A DNA stretch of 64,000 nucleotides from Parvularcula sp039818345 (GTDB lineage Bacteria; Pseudomonadota; Alphaproteobacteria; Caulobacterales; Parvularculaceae), in assembly GCA_039818345.1 (NCBI GenBank), contig JBCBUC010000005.1, positions 62,001 to 126,000 on the forward strand, given 5' to 3'. The notes beneath the pieces were generated by a model that was not told where the DNA came from, made no database searches, and saw nothing but the letters and a program-made list of their open reading frames with translations. Of the stretch, positions 9,240 through 16,812 are shown in pieces. Made by a program: the position numbers and the translations under genes. Numbering within the stretch: the stretch's first letter is position 1; each line of letters begins with the position of its first letter.

Positions 9240-9641
9240 TTAGGCGGAAGTTTTTTCCCCAAAAATCGTTCCTCGCCGAACCTGCTGCGCGATCAGCAGA
9301 ACACCCAAGGTGAAAATCGTCAGGAGCGGTGGGGTGGGGCCAAAGATCACGATCAGCGACGTCGCCCAAAAGGTGGCGCTGATCCCAGACGCTGCACGGA
9401 AATTGAAGTTAAGACCAAGCAGCGCAAGCGTGATAAAAAGGAAGGATGACTTCGCCCAATAGACCTTGTTGGCGTCGAGAACCACCTCCGGCAATGCGGT
9501 GGCGTCGCTATAGCTGGCAAAAATATTGACCCCGCCACCGAACCAAAGACTGACGGTCATGCTGGATATGGAATAGCAGTAAGTTGCTAAAAAAATGAAG
9601 AAAAGCCAGTTCCTCCGAAGATATCGTCCTAACCCTGCCAT
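9240..9641 (-). CDS. Small membrane protein of unknown function
   Basis: 133 residues with about three or four hydrophobic segments (roughly 10-35, 60-78 and 84-115) and a short charged tail. I do not recognise the family. The start at 9641 is favoured over one at 9680 because AGGGAG sits 9 nt upstream and the earlier start would run to the edge of the operator region. It is divergent from the TetR gene, with two matching palindromes between them, so it is the likely repression target; a transporter or detergent-stress role is only inference. Confidence 0.7.
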   Translation of the reverse strand: MAGLGRYLRRNWLFFIFLATYCYSISSMTVSLWFGGGVNIFASYSDATALPEVVLDANKVYWAKSSFLFITLALLGLNFNFRAASGISATFWATSLIVIFGPTPPLLTIFTLGVLLIAQQVRRGTIFGEKTSA

Positions 9642-9682
9642 GCGATTTGTCTCCCTTGTTCGCCCTTTTGCCATGGGCAATA

Positions 9683-9696
9683 TATAACATGTTATA
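9683..9696. promoter_or_regulatory. Perfect 14-bp palindrome, putative TetR operator 1
   Basis: TATAACATGTTATA reads the same on both strands and lies 42 bp upstream of the membrane-protein start (9641) and 51 bp before the TetR start. Perfect palindromes in a divergent regulator/target gap are typical TetR operators. Confidence 0.65.
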
Positions 9697-9713
9697 CGAT
9701 ACAGATTGAACGA

Positions 9714-9727
9714 TGCAACACGTTATA
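9714..9727. promoter_or_regulatory. Imperfect copy of the palindrome, putative TetR operator 2
   Basis: TGCAACACGTTATA matches the upstream palindrome at 11 of 14 positions, 19 bp before the TetR start. The right half (GTTATA) is identical. The centre-to-centre distance is 31 bp, about three helical turns. Confidence 0.55.
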
Positions 9728-9746
9728 CTCCAGCGATTGATCCCCG

Positions 9747-10400
9747 ATGCCTTCATCCTCTAGCCAGCCGGACAGTCGGCAACGCATTGCTGATGCTGCC
9801 GAGCGGATCATTCGTGCCGATGGTGTGGAACGCTTGACCATGCGCCGGCTTTCGGAAGAGGCCGGGGTCGCGCTCAAGACGCCTTACAATATCTACGGCT
9901 CGAAAACGGGTGTTCTGATCGTGCTGTTGGAAACAGCGATTGCGCCGTTAATCGCTGATTTGGATCAAGCGGGAGATGGTCCGAAGATCCTTAAGCTGAT
10001 GGATATTCTTGAAAAAACCCGGGTGACTTTCGCCCCGGATGAATCGTTTTTCCGCGGTGTGTTTTGGGAGATTATGACCTCCGACCATCCTGAGGCCCGT
10101 GCCGCGGCCCATGGACGGATTGTCCACATCGTGGTGACGCAGGTGGCGAAGGTGAAGGACGCCGGTGAGATCCGAGACGATATTGTGCCGGAAGTCTTTG
10201 GTGGTCAGTTGGGTCTCAACTTGCTGGCCAATATGGGAAGCTGGGCCGGCGGTCATTTAAGTATTGCCGACGCGATGCTGCATACCAAAGCAGTTTGGAC
10301 TTCGTTGATCCGCGGTGTCGCGGCTCCCGGCTCGCTCCCTGTCGTTGACGAGATCCAGAACGCCGCGCAATTGGCACTTTTGGCACTCGACATGCCATGA
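9747..10400 (+). CDS. TetR/AcrR family transcriptional regulator
   Basis: 217 residues. The N-terminal helix-turn-helix is clear: RQRIADAAERIIRADG, then LTMRRLSEEAGVALKTPYNIYGSKTGVL (about residues 8-52), the usual TetR DNA-binding domain. The remaining all-helical domain would bind an unknown ligand. It is divergent from a small membrane protein, and the gap holds two palindromes, so autoregulation and control of that gene are likely. ATG 9747 gives a natural TetR N-terminus. Confidence 0.9.
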   Translation: MPSSSSQPDSRQRIADAAERIIRADGVERLTMRRLSEEAGVALKTPYNIYGSKTGVLIVLLETAIAPLIADLDQAGDGPKILKLMDILEKTRVTFAPDESFFRGVFWEIMTSDHPEARAAAHGRIVHIVVTQVAKVKDAGEIRDDIVPEVFGGQLGLNLLANMGSWAGGHLSIADAMLHTKAVWTSLIRGVAAPGSLPVVDEIQNAAQLALLALDMP

Positions 10401-10439
10401 TGGACGTCGTTCTCTACCGATATGTCCCGATGGCAGCGC

Positions 10440-10456
10440 TTTCTCGTTTTGAGAAA
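10440..10456. repeat. Short inverted repeat between the tetR and His-rich genes
   Basis: TTTCTC-GTTTT-GAGAAA, a 6-bp stem with a 5-base loop. Could be a weak terminator for the TetR gene or a binding site for the next promoter. Confidence 0.35.
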
Positions 10457-10473
10457 CGGCGATTCAGAGGTAA

Positions 10474-10869
10474 ATGACCGCTATGGTGGAGGCGGCGCTT
10501 GCATTTCTCCGAATGGTAGAGAGCAAAACGGTAACACGTTTGCTCGCCGTCCCTCTTGTGCTTGCCGCGACCATCATGGCGGCCCAGCATAATCACTTAG
10601 ATCACCCCGATCATGATGAGCCTGAACATCATCACGATCATGTTCATCACCATGACCATGACGAAGAAACGCCAGTCCATGCCGCTGGTGACTGTATCTT
10701 GTGCACGTGGTTAGGGACTGGGGACGGGGACCTCGATGCAATCCTTCCAGATCAGGTGGCCGTGCGGCGGCTTCTCGATGTTAACGGCCAAGACCAAGTC
10801 ACAGTAAACGTCGATAGCGATAGACATGCGTCTTTTGTCCGTGTGCGAGGCCCTCCGATTCGTCCGTGA
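10474..10869 (+). CDS. His-rich exported protein with CxxC motif
   Basis: 131 residues. A hydrophobic stretch at about 20-37 (RLLAVPLVLAATIMAA) looks like a signal peptide or anchor. It is followed by twelve His between residues 39 and 62, mixed with Asp and Glu, then Cys74-x2-Cys77. This is a metal-binding composition, most often zinc, in periplasmic proteins. The neighbouring gene encodes a Zur-like repressor 39 nt downstream on the same strand, which supports a zinc role. It may belong to the DUF2946-like family, but I am not sure. AGAGG precedes ATG 10474; ATG 10483 is an alternative. Confidence 0.65.
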   Translation: MTAMVEAALAFLRMVESKTVTRLLAVPLVLAATIMAAQHNHLDHPDHDEPEHHHDHVHHHDHDEETPVHAAGDCILCTWLGTGDGDLDAILPDQVAVRRLLDVNGQDQVTVNVDSDRHASFVRVRGPPIRP

Positions 10870-10908
10870 GCGTTATATTTTTCACGTCAACCGAATTGGA
10901 CACCTGCT

Positions 10909-11355
10909 ATGCAACCTGCAGCCAAGGGCGCGCTGCAACGCGCCAAGAAGTCGCGCGACGGCTTCACCCAAAATGACCGGATGGTCTTAACGTGTCTTCA
11001 GGACACAAAGACGCCGATGAAGGCCTATGAACTCCTCGAAGCGTTAAGGAGCCAAGGTATCAATGCGCCAATGACGGTCTACCGAGCGCTGTCGCGGCTT
11101 GCGGCTGGCGGGCATGTGCGGAAGATTGAATCGCTGAACGCCTATTATGCGATCCCGGAAGACAACCGAGGCGGGTTCGGCGCCTTTTTCATCTGCGATG
11201 GATGCGGAGCAATTGGCTTTCGTCAATTGTCTGCTGAAGACATCGGAAAGATCTTACCAGACGTCGACATCGTCGATGCGGCAATCGAGTTCAAAGCGAG
11301 TTGTGTCTCGAGCCTCGGGCCACTGTTGTCGGGCAAGTGCGCTGGTGAGTCCTAA
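10909..11355 (+). CDS. zur: Fur-family repressor, Zur-like
   Basis: 148 residues. Winged-helix domain with PMTVYRALSRLA as the recognition helix, followed by the hinge HVRKIESLNAYYA, which is characteristic of Zur rather than Fur. A Cys pair in ICDGCG and two further C-terminal Cys (ASC, GKC) form the structural zinc site. Zur represses zinc-uptake genes when zinc is plentiful. It follows the His-rich protein gene, so the two may be one unit. The missing classic His-rich tail also fits Zur. Confidence 0.85.
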   Translation: MQPAAKGALQRAKKSRDGFTQNDRMVLTCLQDTKTPMKAYELLEALRSQGINAPMTVYRALSRLAAGGHVRKIESLNAYYAIPEDNRGGFGAFFICDGCGAIGFRQLSAEDIGKILPDVDIVDAAIEFKASCVSSLGPLLSGKCAGES

Positions 11356-11448
11356 ACGCAGCGATACGGCGTCGCATCGCCGCAAAACGCTGTGAAACTG
11401 TCGTAAAGACTATTTAGCGTCGTTTTAAATGGATGCGGAGCGCTGAAC

Positions 11449-13362
11449 ATGGACGAGCAGGAAAACACAACAACCAACCCCCGGATCAACGAGGGTGTTC
11501 CAACGATCGGTCGATTAATTGACATCCGCCTGTCACGCCGCGGCTTCGTCGCAGGCCTTGGTGCGGCGGCTGTCGTTCCTGTTGCTGGCTGTTCACCCAC
11601 CGCGGATACGCCCACAGTGGCCGATATTCCCAAAGCTCCATTCAACTTCGATGAAATCGCCCGCGGTCTCGATGAAATGCACCATCTCGCTGCTGGATAC
11701 CGCGGTGACTTGTTGCTTCGTTGGGGTGACCCGCTGTTCGATGACTCGCCCGTTTTCGATGTCTTTGCCCAGTCGGCCGACGCCCAGGAACGGCAGTTCG
11801 GCTACAACAACGATTATATCGGGTTTTGGCCGCTTGAGGCGTCGTCAGATGGTCGGGCGCGGGGTCTTCTTTGCGTCAACCATGAATACACCTCGACCCG
11901 TTTGATGTTACCCGGGATTCAAGGACGTGACCTCACGCGGGAGGAGTGTGAGACGGAGCTTGCTGCCCATGGCGGCACGGTGGTGGAGATTGTTCAAAAC
12001 ACGGACGGGCTCTGGGAAACCGTTGTTGGATCGCCTTTTAATCGCCGCATCACCACCCGTTCGACGTCGATGGAATTGACGGGCCCGGCGGCCGGCTCTC
12101 CTCGATTGCAGACAGGAGATGACCCCACCGGACGAGAGGTCATCGGTACCGTGAACAATTGTGCTGGCGGGATCACGCCTTGGGGAACCTACCTCATGGC
12201 TGAGGAGAATTTCAACGGCAACTTCCTTGGTGCGTTGGCGGAGGACCACCCTGAGGCTACTAACCATAAGCGCTACGGCGTTCCTGGTGGTTGGTATCGT
12301 TGGGGTGCCCATTTTGATCGCTTTGACGTCAGCAAAGAGCCAAACGAGCCCAACCGCTTCGGCTGGGTGGTCGAAGTGGACATCTTGGATCCTCAGTCGA
12401 CCCCGAAAAAGCGTACCGCTTTAGGCCGGTTTAAGCATGAAGGGGCGGAGAGCATTGTCGCGCCCGATGGCCGAATTGTTGTCTATATGGGTGATGACCA
12501 ACGGTTCGACTACGTCTATAAATTCGTCAGCCAGAACGCTTATACGATCGGTGATCGCGCAGCGAACATGGACCTTCTTGATGAGGGTGTCCTCTATGTC
12601 GCGCGTTTCGATGCCGAGGGAACAGTTGTCTGGTTACCGCTCCTTTTCGGTGAAGGTCCCCTGACACCAGAGAATGGTTTTCAGTCCCAGGCTGATGTTT
12701 TGATCGAAACCCGCCGAGCAGCAGACGTTCTTGGTGCAACGCCAATGGACCGGCCAGAGGATGTGGAACCTCATCCCACCAACGGGCGTGTTTATGTCAT
12801 GTTGACCAACAACAACCGGCGGACCGAAGACCAGATCGATGCAGCCAATCCGCGTGCGAACAACACGGTTGGCCAGATTATCGAAATCGTCGAACCCGAG
12901 GGTGACTTTACCGCCACTGAATCGCGTTGGGAGATCCTGGTGCGCTGCGGCGATCCTGCTGACCCAGAGGCGGGTGCAACATGGAACAGTGCAACGTCCG
13001 AAAATGGTTGGTTTGGGTCACCGGACAATTGCGCCATTGATCCCAACGGACGTCTTTGGATTTCGACGGATGGAAACCAGGTCACCGGCGCTGCCGACGG
13101 GCTTTGGGCGTTGGCGACCGATGGCGAAGAGCGTGGGACAGGCCAAGCTTTTTTCCGGACACCGATCGGTGCAGAGCTCTGTGGACCTCGTTTCACCCCT
13201 GATGGCAAAACACTGTTTTTAGCGGTGCAGCATCCTGGCGATGGCAATGGTGCGACGTTCGAGGAGCCGACCACCCGCTGGCCCGATTTCAAAGAAGGCC
13301 ATCCGCCACGTCCAAGTGTGATGGTCATCAGAAGTGAGAAGGGGACCATGATCGGCGCCTAG
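11449..13362 (+). CDS. phoX: PhoX-family phosphatase, Tat-exported lipoprotein
   Basis: 637 residues of the PhoX (DUF839) family, Ca/Fe-dependent alkaline phosphatases that release phosphate from organic esters outside the cytoplasm. Signals: twin-arginine SRRGFV at 29-34, hydrophobic core, and lipobox VAGC with Cys48. Family stretches: VNHEYTS, NCAGGITPWGTYLMAEEN, GRFKHEGA and DNCAIDPNGRLW. It would be moved folded by the Tat system and then lipid-anchored. GGAG lies about 10 nt before the ATG. The neighbours (Zur, Ni-SOD) do not suggest a phosphate operon. Confidence 0.88.
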   Translation: MDEQENTTTNPRINEGVPTIGRLIDIRLSRRGFVAGLGAAAVVPVAGCSPTADTPTVADIPKAPFNFDEIARGLDEMHHLAAGYRGDLLLRWGDPLFDDSPVFDVFAQSADAQERQFGYNNDYIGFWPLEASSDGRARGLLCVNHEYTSTRLMLPGIQGRDLTREECETELAAHGGTVVEIVQNTDGLWETVVGSPFNRRITTRSTSMELTGPAAGSPRLQTGDDPTGREVIGTVNNCAGGITPWGTYLMAEENFNGNFLGALAEDHPEATNHKRYGVPGGWYRWGAHFDRFDVSKEPNEPNRFGWVVEVDILDPQSTPKKRTALGRFKHEGAESIVAPDGRIVVYMGDDQRFDYVYKFVSQNAYTIGDRAANMDLLDEGVLYVARFDAEGTVVWLPLLFGEGPLTPENGFQSQADVLIETRRAADVLGATPMDRPEDVEPHPTNGRVYVMLTNNNRRTEDQIDAANPRANNTVGQIIEIVEPEGDFTATESRWEILVRCGDPADPEAGATWNSATSENGWFGSPDNCAIDPNGRLWISTDGNQVTGAADGLWALATDGEERGTGQAFFRTPIGAELCGPRFTPDGKTLFLAVQHPGDGNGATFEEPTTRWPDFKEGHPPRPSVMVIRSEKGTMIGA

Positions 13363-13442
13363 TCATTGCCTTTCAAGATTGTCCGTTTACAGAGAAATCT
13401 TCTTAGCTGGTACAGTATCGCTGACTTACTGTCTCATTATCG

Positions 13443-13467
13443 CGTCTCAAGTATTTTTCCTGAGACG
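13443..13467. repeat. Hairpin 1 downstream of phoX
   Basis: CGTCTCA and TGAGACG form a 7-bp stem around an 11-base loop containing TATTTTT. It may end phoX transcription together with the next hairpin. Confidence 0.45.
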
Positions 13468-13472
13468 GACGA

Positions 13473-13492
13473 TGGGTCACATCTATGACCCA
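13473..13492. repeat. Hairpin 2 downstream of phoX
   Basis: TGGGTCA and TGACCCA form a perfect 7-bp stem with a 6-base loop, 5 bp after the first hairpin. No T-run follows, so a protein-binding site is as likely as a terminator. Confidence 0.45.
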
Positions 13493-13569
13493 CGCCGAAC
13501 TGGTGCTGGATATTGTGGCCTCTTAACCTTGTTGCTACATCGCCTGCACCTTAATCGGAGAGTTTTTGG

Positions 13570-13755
13570 ATGAAAAAAGTGCTGTTTGTCGTGGCCGCCA
13601 CCCTTGGTCTCGCCGTGGGTGCGCGTGCGCTGGCCCACACAGGCGATGCGGGTCACTTTATCTCGGCCCATGTCGCTATCCCCGTCGCCCTCGCCATTAC
13701 CGGTGTTCTGGCGTTTGTCGCGCTGACGCGGCGTTCAAAAAAGAACCGCCGCTAA
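13570..13755 (+). CDS. Tiny exported membrane-anchored protein
   Basis: 61 residues. A signal peptide (1-22, cleavage predicted after ALA) leaves a mature N-terminus of HTGDAGHFISAH. One transmembrane helix follows (about 35-52) and then a strongly basic tail. Three His (23, 29, 34) sit in the first twelve mature residues, recalling the N-terminus of HupE-type nickel permeases, but the rest of that fold is absent. The ATG is preceded by GGAGAG at 9 nt. It lies 93 nt upstream of sodN on the same strand. Function unknown; a nickel role is inference. Confidence 0.6.
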   Translation: MKKVLFVVAATLGLAVGARALAHTGDAGHFISAHVAIPVALAITGVLAFVALTRRSKKNRR

Positions 13756-13848
13756 TTCACAAGGTCGTGAGACGACGAAGGCACATTGCCTTTGATGATC
13801 GCGGCCAATCCGTTCATTGCCGAAACACTATGAATAAGGACTAGAATA

Positions 13849-14343
13849 ATGATTAGGCAGTCTCTTCAGCTTCTCGATAGAGCTGGTCTTGTTGGCCGCG
13901 CCAGTGCACACTGTGATATTCCGTGCGGGATCTATGATCCCGGTGGCGCTATTGTGGCAGCGGTCTCGGTTGTGCGTCTCATGGATGTGATGCACGATGG
14001 CGCTAGCGATGATGAGGTTGCGCTCGCAAACCTCCGTGCGCGTTGTGCTTTCCGCAAAGAAGAAGAAGCGGAAAAGGTCAAGCACGAAGTGCGCATCATT
14101 TGGGGTGACTATTTCAAAGGCCCACTCCTCGAAAAGCATCCCGAGGTCCACGCACTGGTGCATTCGATCATGATGAAAGCCAGCGCGTGTAAGCAAGACG
14201 TCCACCGGGATGATGCGCTTGCACTGGTGTCACTGGTAAATCAATTTGCTGAGCTTTTCTGGACAACCAAATCCGTCAAAACCGGTCGCGGCCCATGCCC
14301 GTATCCGCCAAACCTCGAGGTTGTCTTCCCGATCTTGAGCTAA
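13849..14343 (+). CDS. sodN: Nickel superoxide dismutase
   Basis: 164 residues. The nickel hook HCDIPCGIYDP starts at His21. After removal of the 20-residue leader, the new N-terminus His1 with Cys2 and Cys6 binds nickel and dismutates superoxide. The rest is the four-helix bundle of the family, ending PPNLEVVFPI. The leader is a propeptide cut by SodX, not a classical signal peptide. AAGGA lies 8 nt before the ATG. sodX follows 3 nt downstream, the usual sodN-sodX pair. Confidence 0.97.
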   Translation: MIRQSLQLLDRAGLVGRASAHCDIPCGIYDPGGAIVAAVSVVRLMDVMHDGASDDEVALANLRARCAFRKEEEAEKVKHEVRIIWGDYFKGPLLEKHPEVHALVHSIMMKASACKQDVHRDDALALVSLVNQFAELFWTTKSVKTGRGPCPYPPNLEVVFPILS

Positions 14344-14346
14344 CCA

Positions 14347-14670
14347 ATGGGCCTTTTCCATCTGATAAGGGTGGAAGGGGACAGCATGGCGCGTCGGCTG
14401 CCACATGGCAGCTACGCGCTTTTTCGTTTTCGGTGGCGCCTTCGGCCAAGGCAGATCGTCCTTGTGCATCACCCCAAATTTGGCCGGATCGTGAAACAGA
14501 TCACAGCGTTCGAACAGGACGGGGTCCGTCTACGCGGCCTCAACGCCCAATCAACCAGTGAAGACGATCTTGGGGTCGTATCCCGTAGCGCTGTCGAGGG
14601 TGTCCTGCTTTGGAGCATGAAACCCGTGAACGGGTCCAAAGACAATGATCCCCTTACTGAAGAGGGTTGA
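14347..14670 (+). CDS. sodX: Nickel-SOD maturation protease
   Basis: 107 residues, a short S24/S26-type serine protease. The catalytic Ser13 lies in VEGDSM and the likely general base Lys50 in RIVKQI. It lacks a membrane segment, as expected for SodX, which trims the SodN leader to expose the nickel-binding His. Only 3 nt separate it from sodN. Its last 17 nt overlap the convergent hydroxylase gene. Confidence 0.92.
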   Translation: MGLFHLIRVEGDSMARRLPHGSYALFRFRWRLRPRQIVLVHHPKFGRIVKQITAFEQDGVRLRGLNAQSTSEDDLGVVSRSAVEGVLLWSMKPVNGSKDNDPLTEEG

Positions 14671-15385
14671 TGAGAAGTTGCCGGAGCGGCTTGTCTGTTT
14701 CACCCTCAACGCCATATTTCCCTGGGTTTGGCGCAGATCGGTAACTCTTGAACAACCGATCCCAGAGACTGAAAATAGTCCCATAATTGCTGTCCGTATC
14801 GGTCCTATTGTCGATGTGATGCACCCTGTGATGGTTAGGGGTCACCATCACTTGCCTTAGAAGATCATCAGTTGATTGAGTGAGTCTCACATTGGAATGG
14901 TGGAACGCTGCCGAGAGGATCACCAGGGCGTCGAAAAGAAGGATCGAGAGTGCCGCAATATCCATCGTGATAATAAGAGCCCCGCGCACGACCACGGACA
15001 AAAGAACCTCACCAGGATGAAAGCGCAAGGCCGACGTGACATCAAGAAAGCCATCGAAATGATGGACACGGTGGAACCGCCAGAGAAATGGAATTTCATG
15101 GTTTGCGCGGTGCCACGCATAGATAAAGAGATCGAGCAAGAGAATATCGGACCCGACACGGACGACCGGGGGCCATCCCGCGCGCCAGTCCGGGCCGAGT
15201 GTGCTGAAAAGCAGCGAAAGAGGTGTGACGACCGCAAAGGTGAGAAGGCTGCCCAACGCACCAAGCGTCACGTTGCGAAAAAGACGGCCCCGACCGCCTG
15301 ACCGCTCTAATGCGGGCTTGCACCGCTCGACCACCAAAAGAGTGCCGAGCACAACCACCGTTATAAGGGTCAGAACCAAGGTCAT
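14654..15385 (-). CDS. Fatty acid hydroxylase / sterol desaturase family protein
   Basis: 243-residue integral membrane di-iron oxygenase. Histidine boxes HRANH, HRVHH and HHRVHH (spread over about residues 93-190) are the iron ligands; hydrophobic segments are at 1-20, 40-65 and 130-155. Members hydroxylate or desaturate fatty acids, sterols, hopanoid-like lipids or carotenoids; the substrate here cannot be told. It lies 44 nt after rplY on the same strand and overlaps sodX by 17 nt tail to tail. Confidence 0.88.
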   Translation of the reverse strand: MTLVLTLITVVVLGTLLVVERCKPALERSGGRGRLFRNVTLGALGSLLTFAVVTPLSLLFSTLGPDWRAGWPPVVRVGSDILLLDLFIYAWHRANHEIPFLWRFHRVHHFDGFLDVTSALRFHPGEVLLSVVVRGALIITMDIAALSILLFDALVILSAAFHHSNVRLTQSTDDLLRQVMVTPNHHRVHHIDNRTDTDSNYGTIFSLWDRLFKSYRSAPNPGKYGVEGETDKPLRQLLINPLQ

Positions 15386-15429
15386 TGCCTGACCTTGGTC
15401 TTATGAATCGGCGTTGAAAATAGGGCGAA

Positions 15430-16077
15430 TTACCCTTCGTCGCCCTCGGCCGATGCGTCTTCGCCGTCGGCTGCATCGCCATCCTCGGCGGCTTGCTCGG
15501 ATTTGAGACCTGATGGAGCAGCAATCGTCGCGATCGTGAAGTTACGGTCGGTGATGGTCACGTCAACCCCTTGAGGCAGTGTGACGGACGAGATTTTCAG
15601 CGACGCATCCATCTGCGCGTCGGCGAGATCGACCTCGAGCGCTTCTGGAATCTCCGTCGCCGGAGCAATCACTTCGACCTCGTGACGCACGACGTTCAAG
15701 ACGCCGCCAGCTTTCAGGCCCGGGCAGGTGTCGTCGTTGAGGAAGCGAACGGGAACGTTGACGGTCACCCGGGTCTTCGCGCTCACCCGCATGAAGTCGA
15801 CATGCATCGGTAGATCTTTGACCGGATCGACCTGGATATCGCGCCCGATGACCGTTTGTTTGCTGCCGTCCAAATCGATGTAGGACAACACATCAATCAA
15901 CTTACCGGTCTGGTAAGCCTTCAAAATCTGATTGTAGCGAAGCTTGATGTTCGCTGGCTGCTCCTCGCCGCCGTAAAGAACAGCTGGCACCCAGCCGTCG
16001 CGACGCACAGCGCGGCTACCGCCGGTTCCAGAACGTTTACGCAGTTCGCAGTCAAAAACGGTGGCGTTATCAGCCAT
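15430..16077 (-). CDS. rplY: Ribosomal protein L25 / Ctc
   Basis: 215 residues. The N-terminal 5S-rRNA-binding L25 domain starts with CELRKRSGTGGSRAVRR and VPAVLYGG; the C-terminal TL5/Ctc domain (about 95-185) includes TVNVPVRFLN and ALEVDLADAQM. An acidic tail rich in Glu, Asp and Ala ends the protein. It binds the central protuberance of the 50S subunit. AAAGGATG precedes the start. The usual partner pth is not adjacent; a lipid hydroxylase follows instead. Confidence 0.96.
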   Translation of the reverse strand: MADNATVFDCELRKRSGTGGSRAVRRDGWVPAVLYGGEEQPANIKLRYNQILKAYQTGKLIDVLSYIDLDGSKQTVIGRDIQVDPVKDLPMHVDFMRVSAKTRVTVNVPVRFLNDDTCPGLKAGGVLNVVRHEVEVIAPATEIPEALEVDLADAQMDASLKISSVTLPQGVDVTITDRNFTIATIAAPSGLKSEQAAEDGDAADGEDASAEGDEG

Positions 16078-16247
16078 GGCTCATCATCCTTTCATTCATC
16101 CCGCCGACTGGACCTCCAGCCCCCGGAAGAAGAGATGCACGCCACTGAGCATGCGACGGAGCATCCCGGTTCACCTGAAGCGCCGGGCGCTAGAGCAAAG
16201 AGCAAGTCATGGCAAGGGACCTCATCGGCCTGTCGATGTGAGACGCC

Positions 16248-16808
16248 TCAGATCTTTTCTGAGACTTTGATCGCAGCTTGGCATCCCGCGGTGATCACTG
16301 AACGAAGGAACCGGTAACCTAGGGCCTCTTCTGCGCCTTCGGCAATGGCCGTGTCGTGGTGTTCAAGCTCTTCTTCGCGGAACTGAGCGAAAGTATCGCG
16401 CAGCTCATCCTCGTTCTGACCGTCCAGCTCATCGACTTGATCTTGGTAGTGACCCTCGATCACGCTCTCTACGGCTGAGGTGCAGGCCATCGCAGCTTTC
16501 TCGCCTAAAAGCGCCGTGCCAGCGCCGAGCGCAAAGCCAGCCGCGTTCCAGAGCGGTGCCAAGAGGGTGGGCCGCACCGATCGTTCACTCAGCATACGAT
16601 CGAAAGTTTCAAGGTGTTTTTCCTCACCCTGTTCCATCTCGCGGAGCAAGCCGGTGATCCGTGCTTTATGAGGCAGTTTCTCAAAGACAGCTCGTTGGCC
16701 ACGGTAGATTTGGACGGCACCGTATTCGCCAGCGTGATCCACGCGGAGCATTTCCTCGGTGCGTCGCTTTAGGTGGGATGGGCGAGGGGGAAGGGCGCTC
16801 TCAGACAT
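16248..16808 (-). CDS. coq7: Demethoxyubiquinone hydroxylase Coq7
   Basis: 186 residues. A di-iron carboxylate protein with the Glu/ExxH repeats EMLRVDHAGEYGAVQIYRGQ, EQGEEKHLETF and EEELEHHDTA. It hydroxylates 5-demethoxyubiquinone near the end of ubiquinone synthesis. I chose ATG 16808 over 16847 because it starts 4 nt after the dsbB stop rather than deep inside that gene and gives a normal N-terminus. The dsbB-coq7 linkage is common in alphaproteobacteria. Confidence 0.95.
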   Translation of the reverse strand: MSESALPPRPSHLKRRTEEMLRVDHAGEYGAVQIYRGQRAVFEKLPHKARITGLLREMEQGEEKHLETFDRMLSERSVRPTLLAPLWNAAGFALGAGTALLGEKAAMACTSAVESVIEGHYQDQVDELDGQNEDELRDTFAQFREEELEHHDTAIAEGAEEALGYRFLRSVITAGCQAAIKVSEKI

Positions 16809-16812
16809 CAAA

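Noticed and set aside
11398..11416. Partial Pho-box-like CTGTCGTAAAG before phoX
   Set aside because: Only the first half-site fits CTGTCATAAA; the second half is missing and the spacing to the -10-like TATTTA is wrong.
13379..13573. 64-residue open frame with TTG start after phoX
   Set aside because: It overlaps the two hairpins and the start of the small exported protein, has no ribosome site and no recognisable family.
16179..16191. AGCGCC-G-GGCGCT palindrome between coq7 and rplY
   Set aside because: The single-base loop is too small for a good hairpin; it may be a chance GC palindrome.
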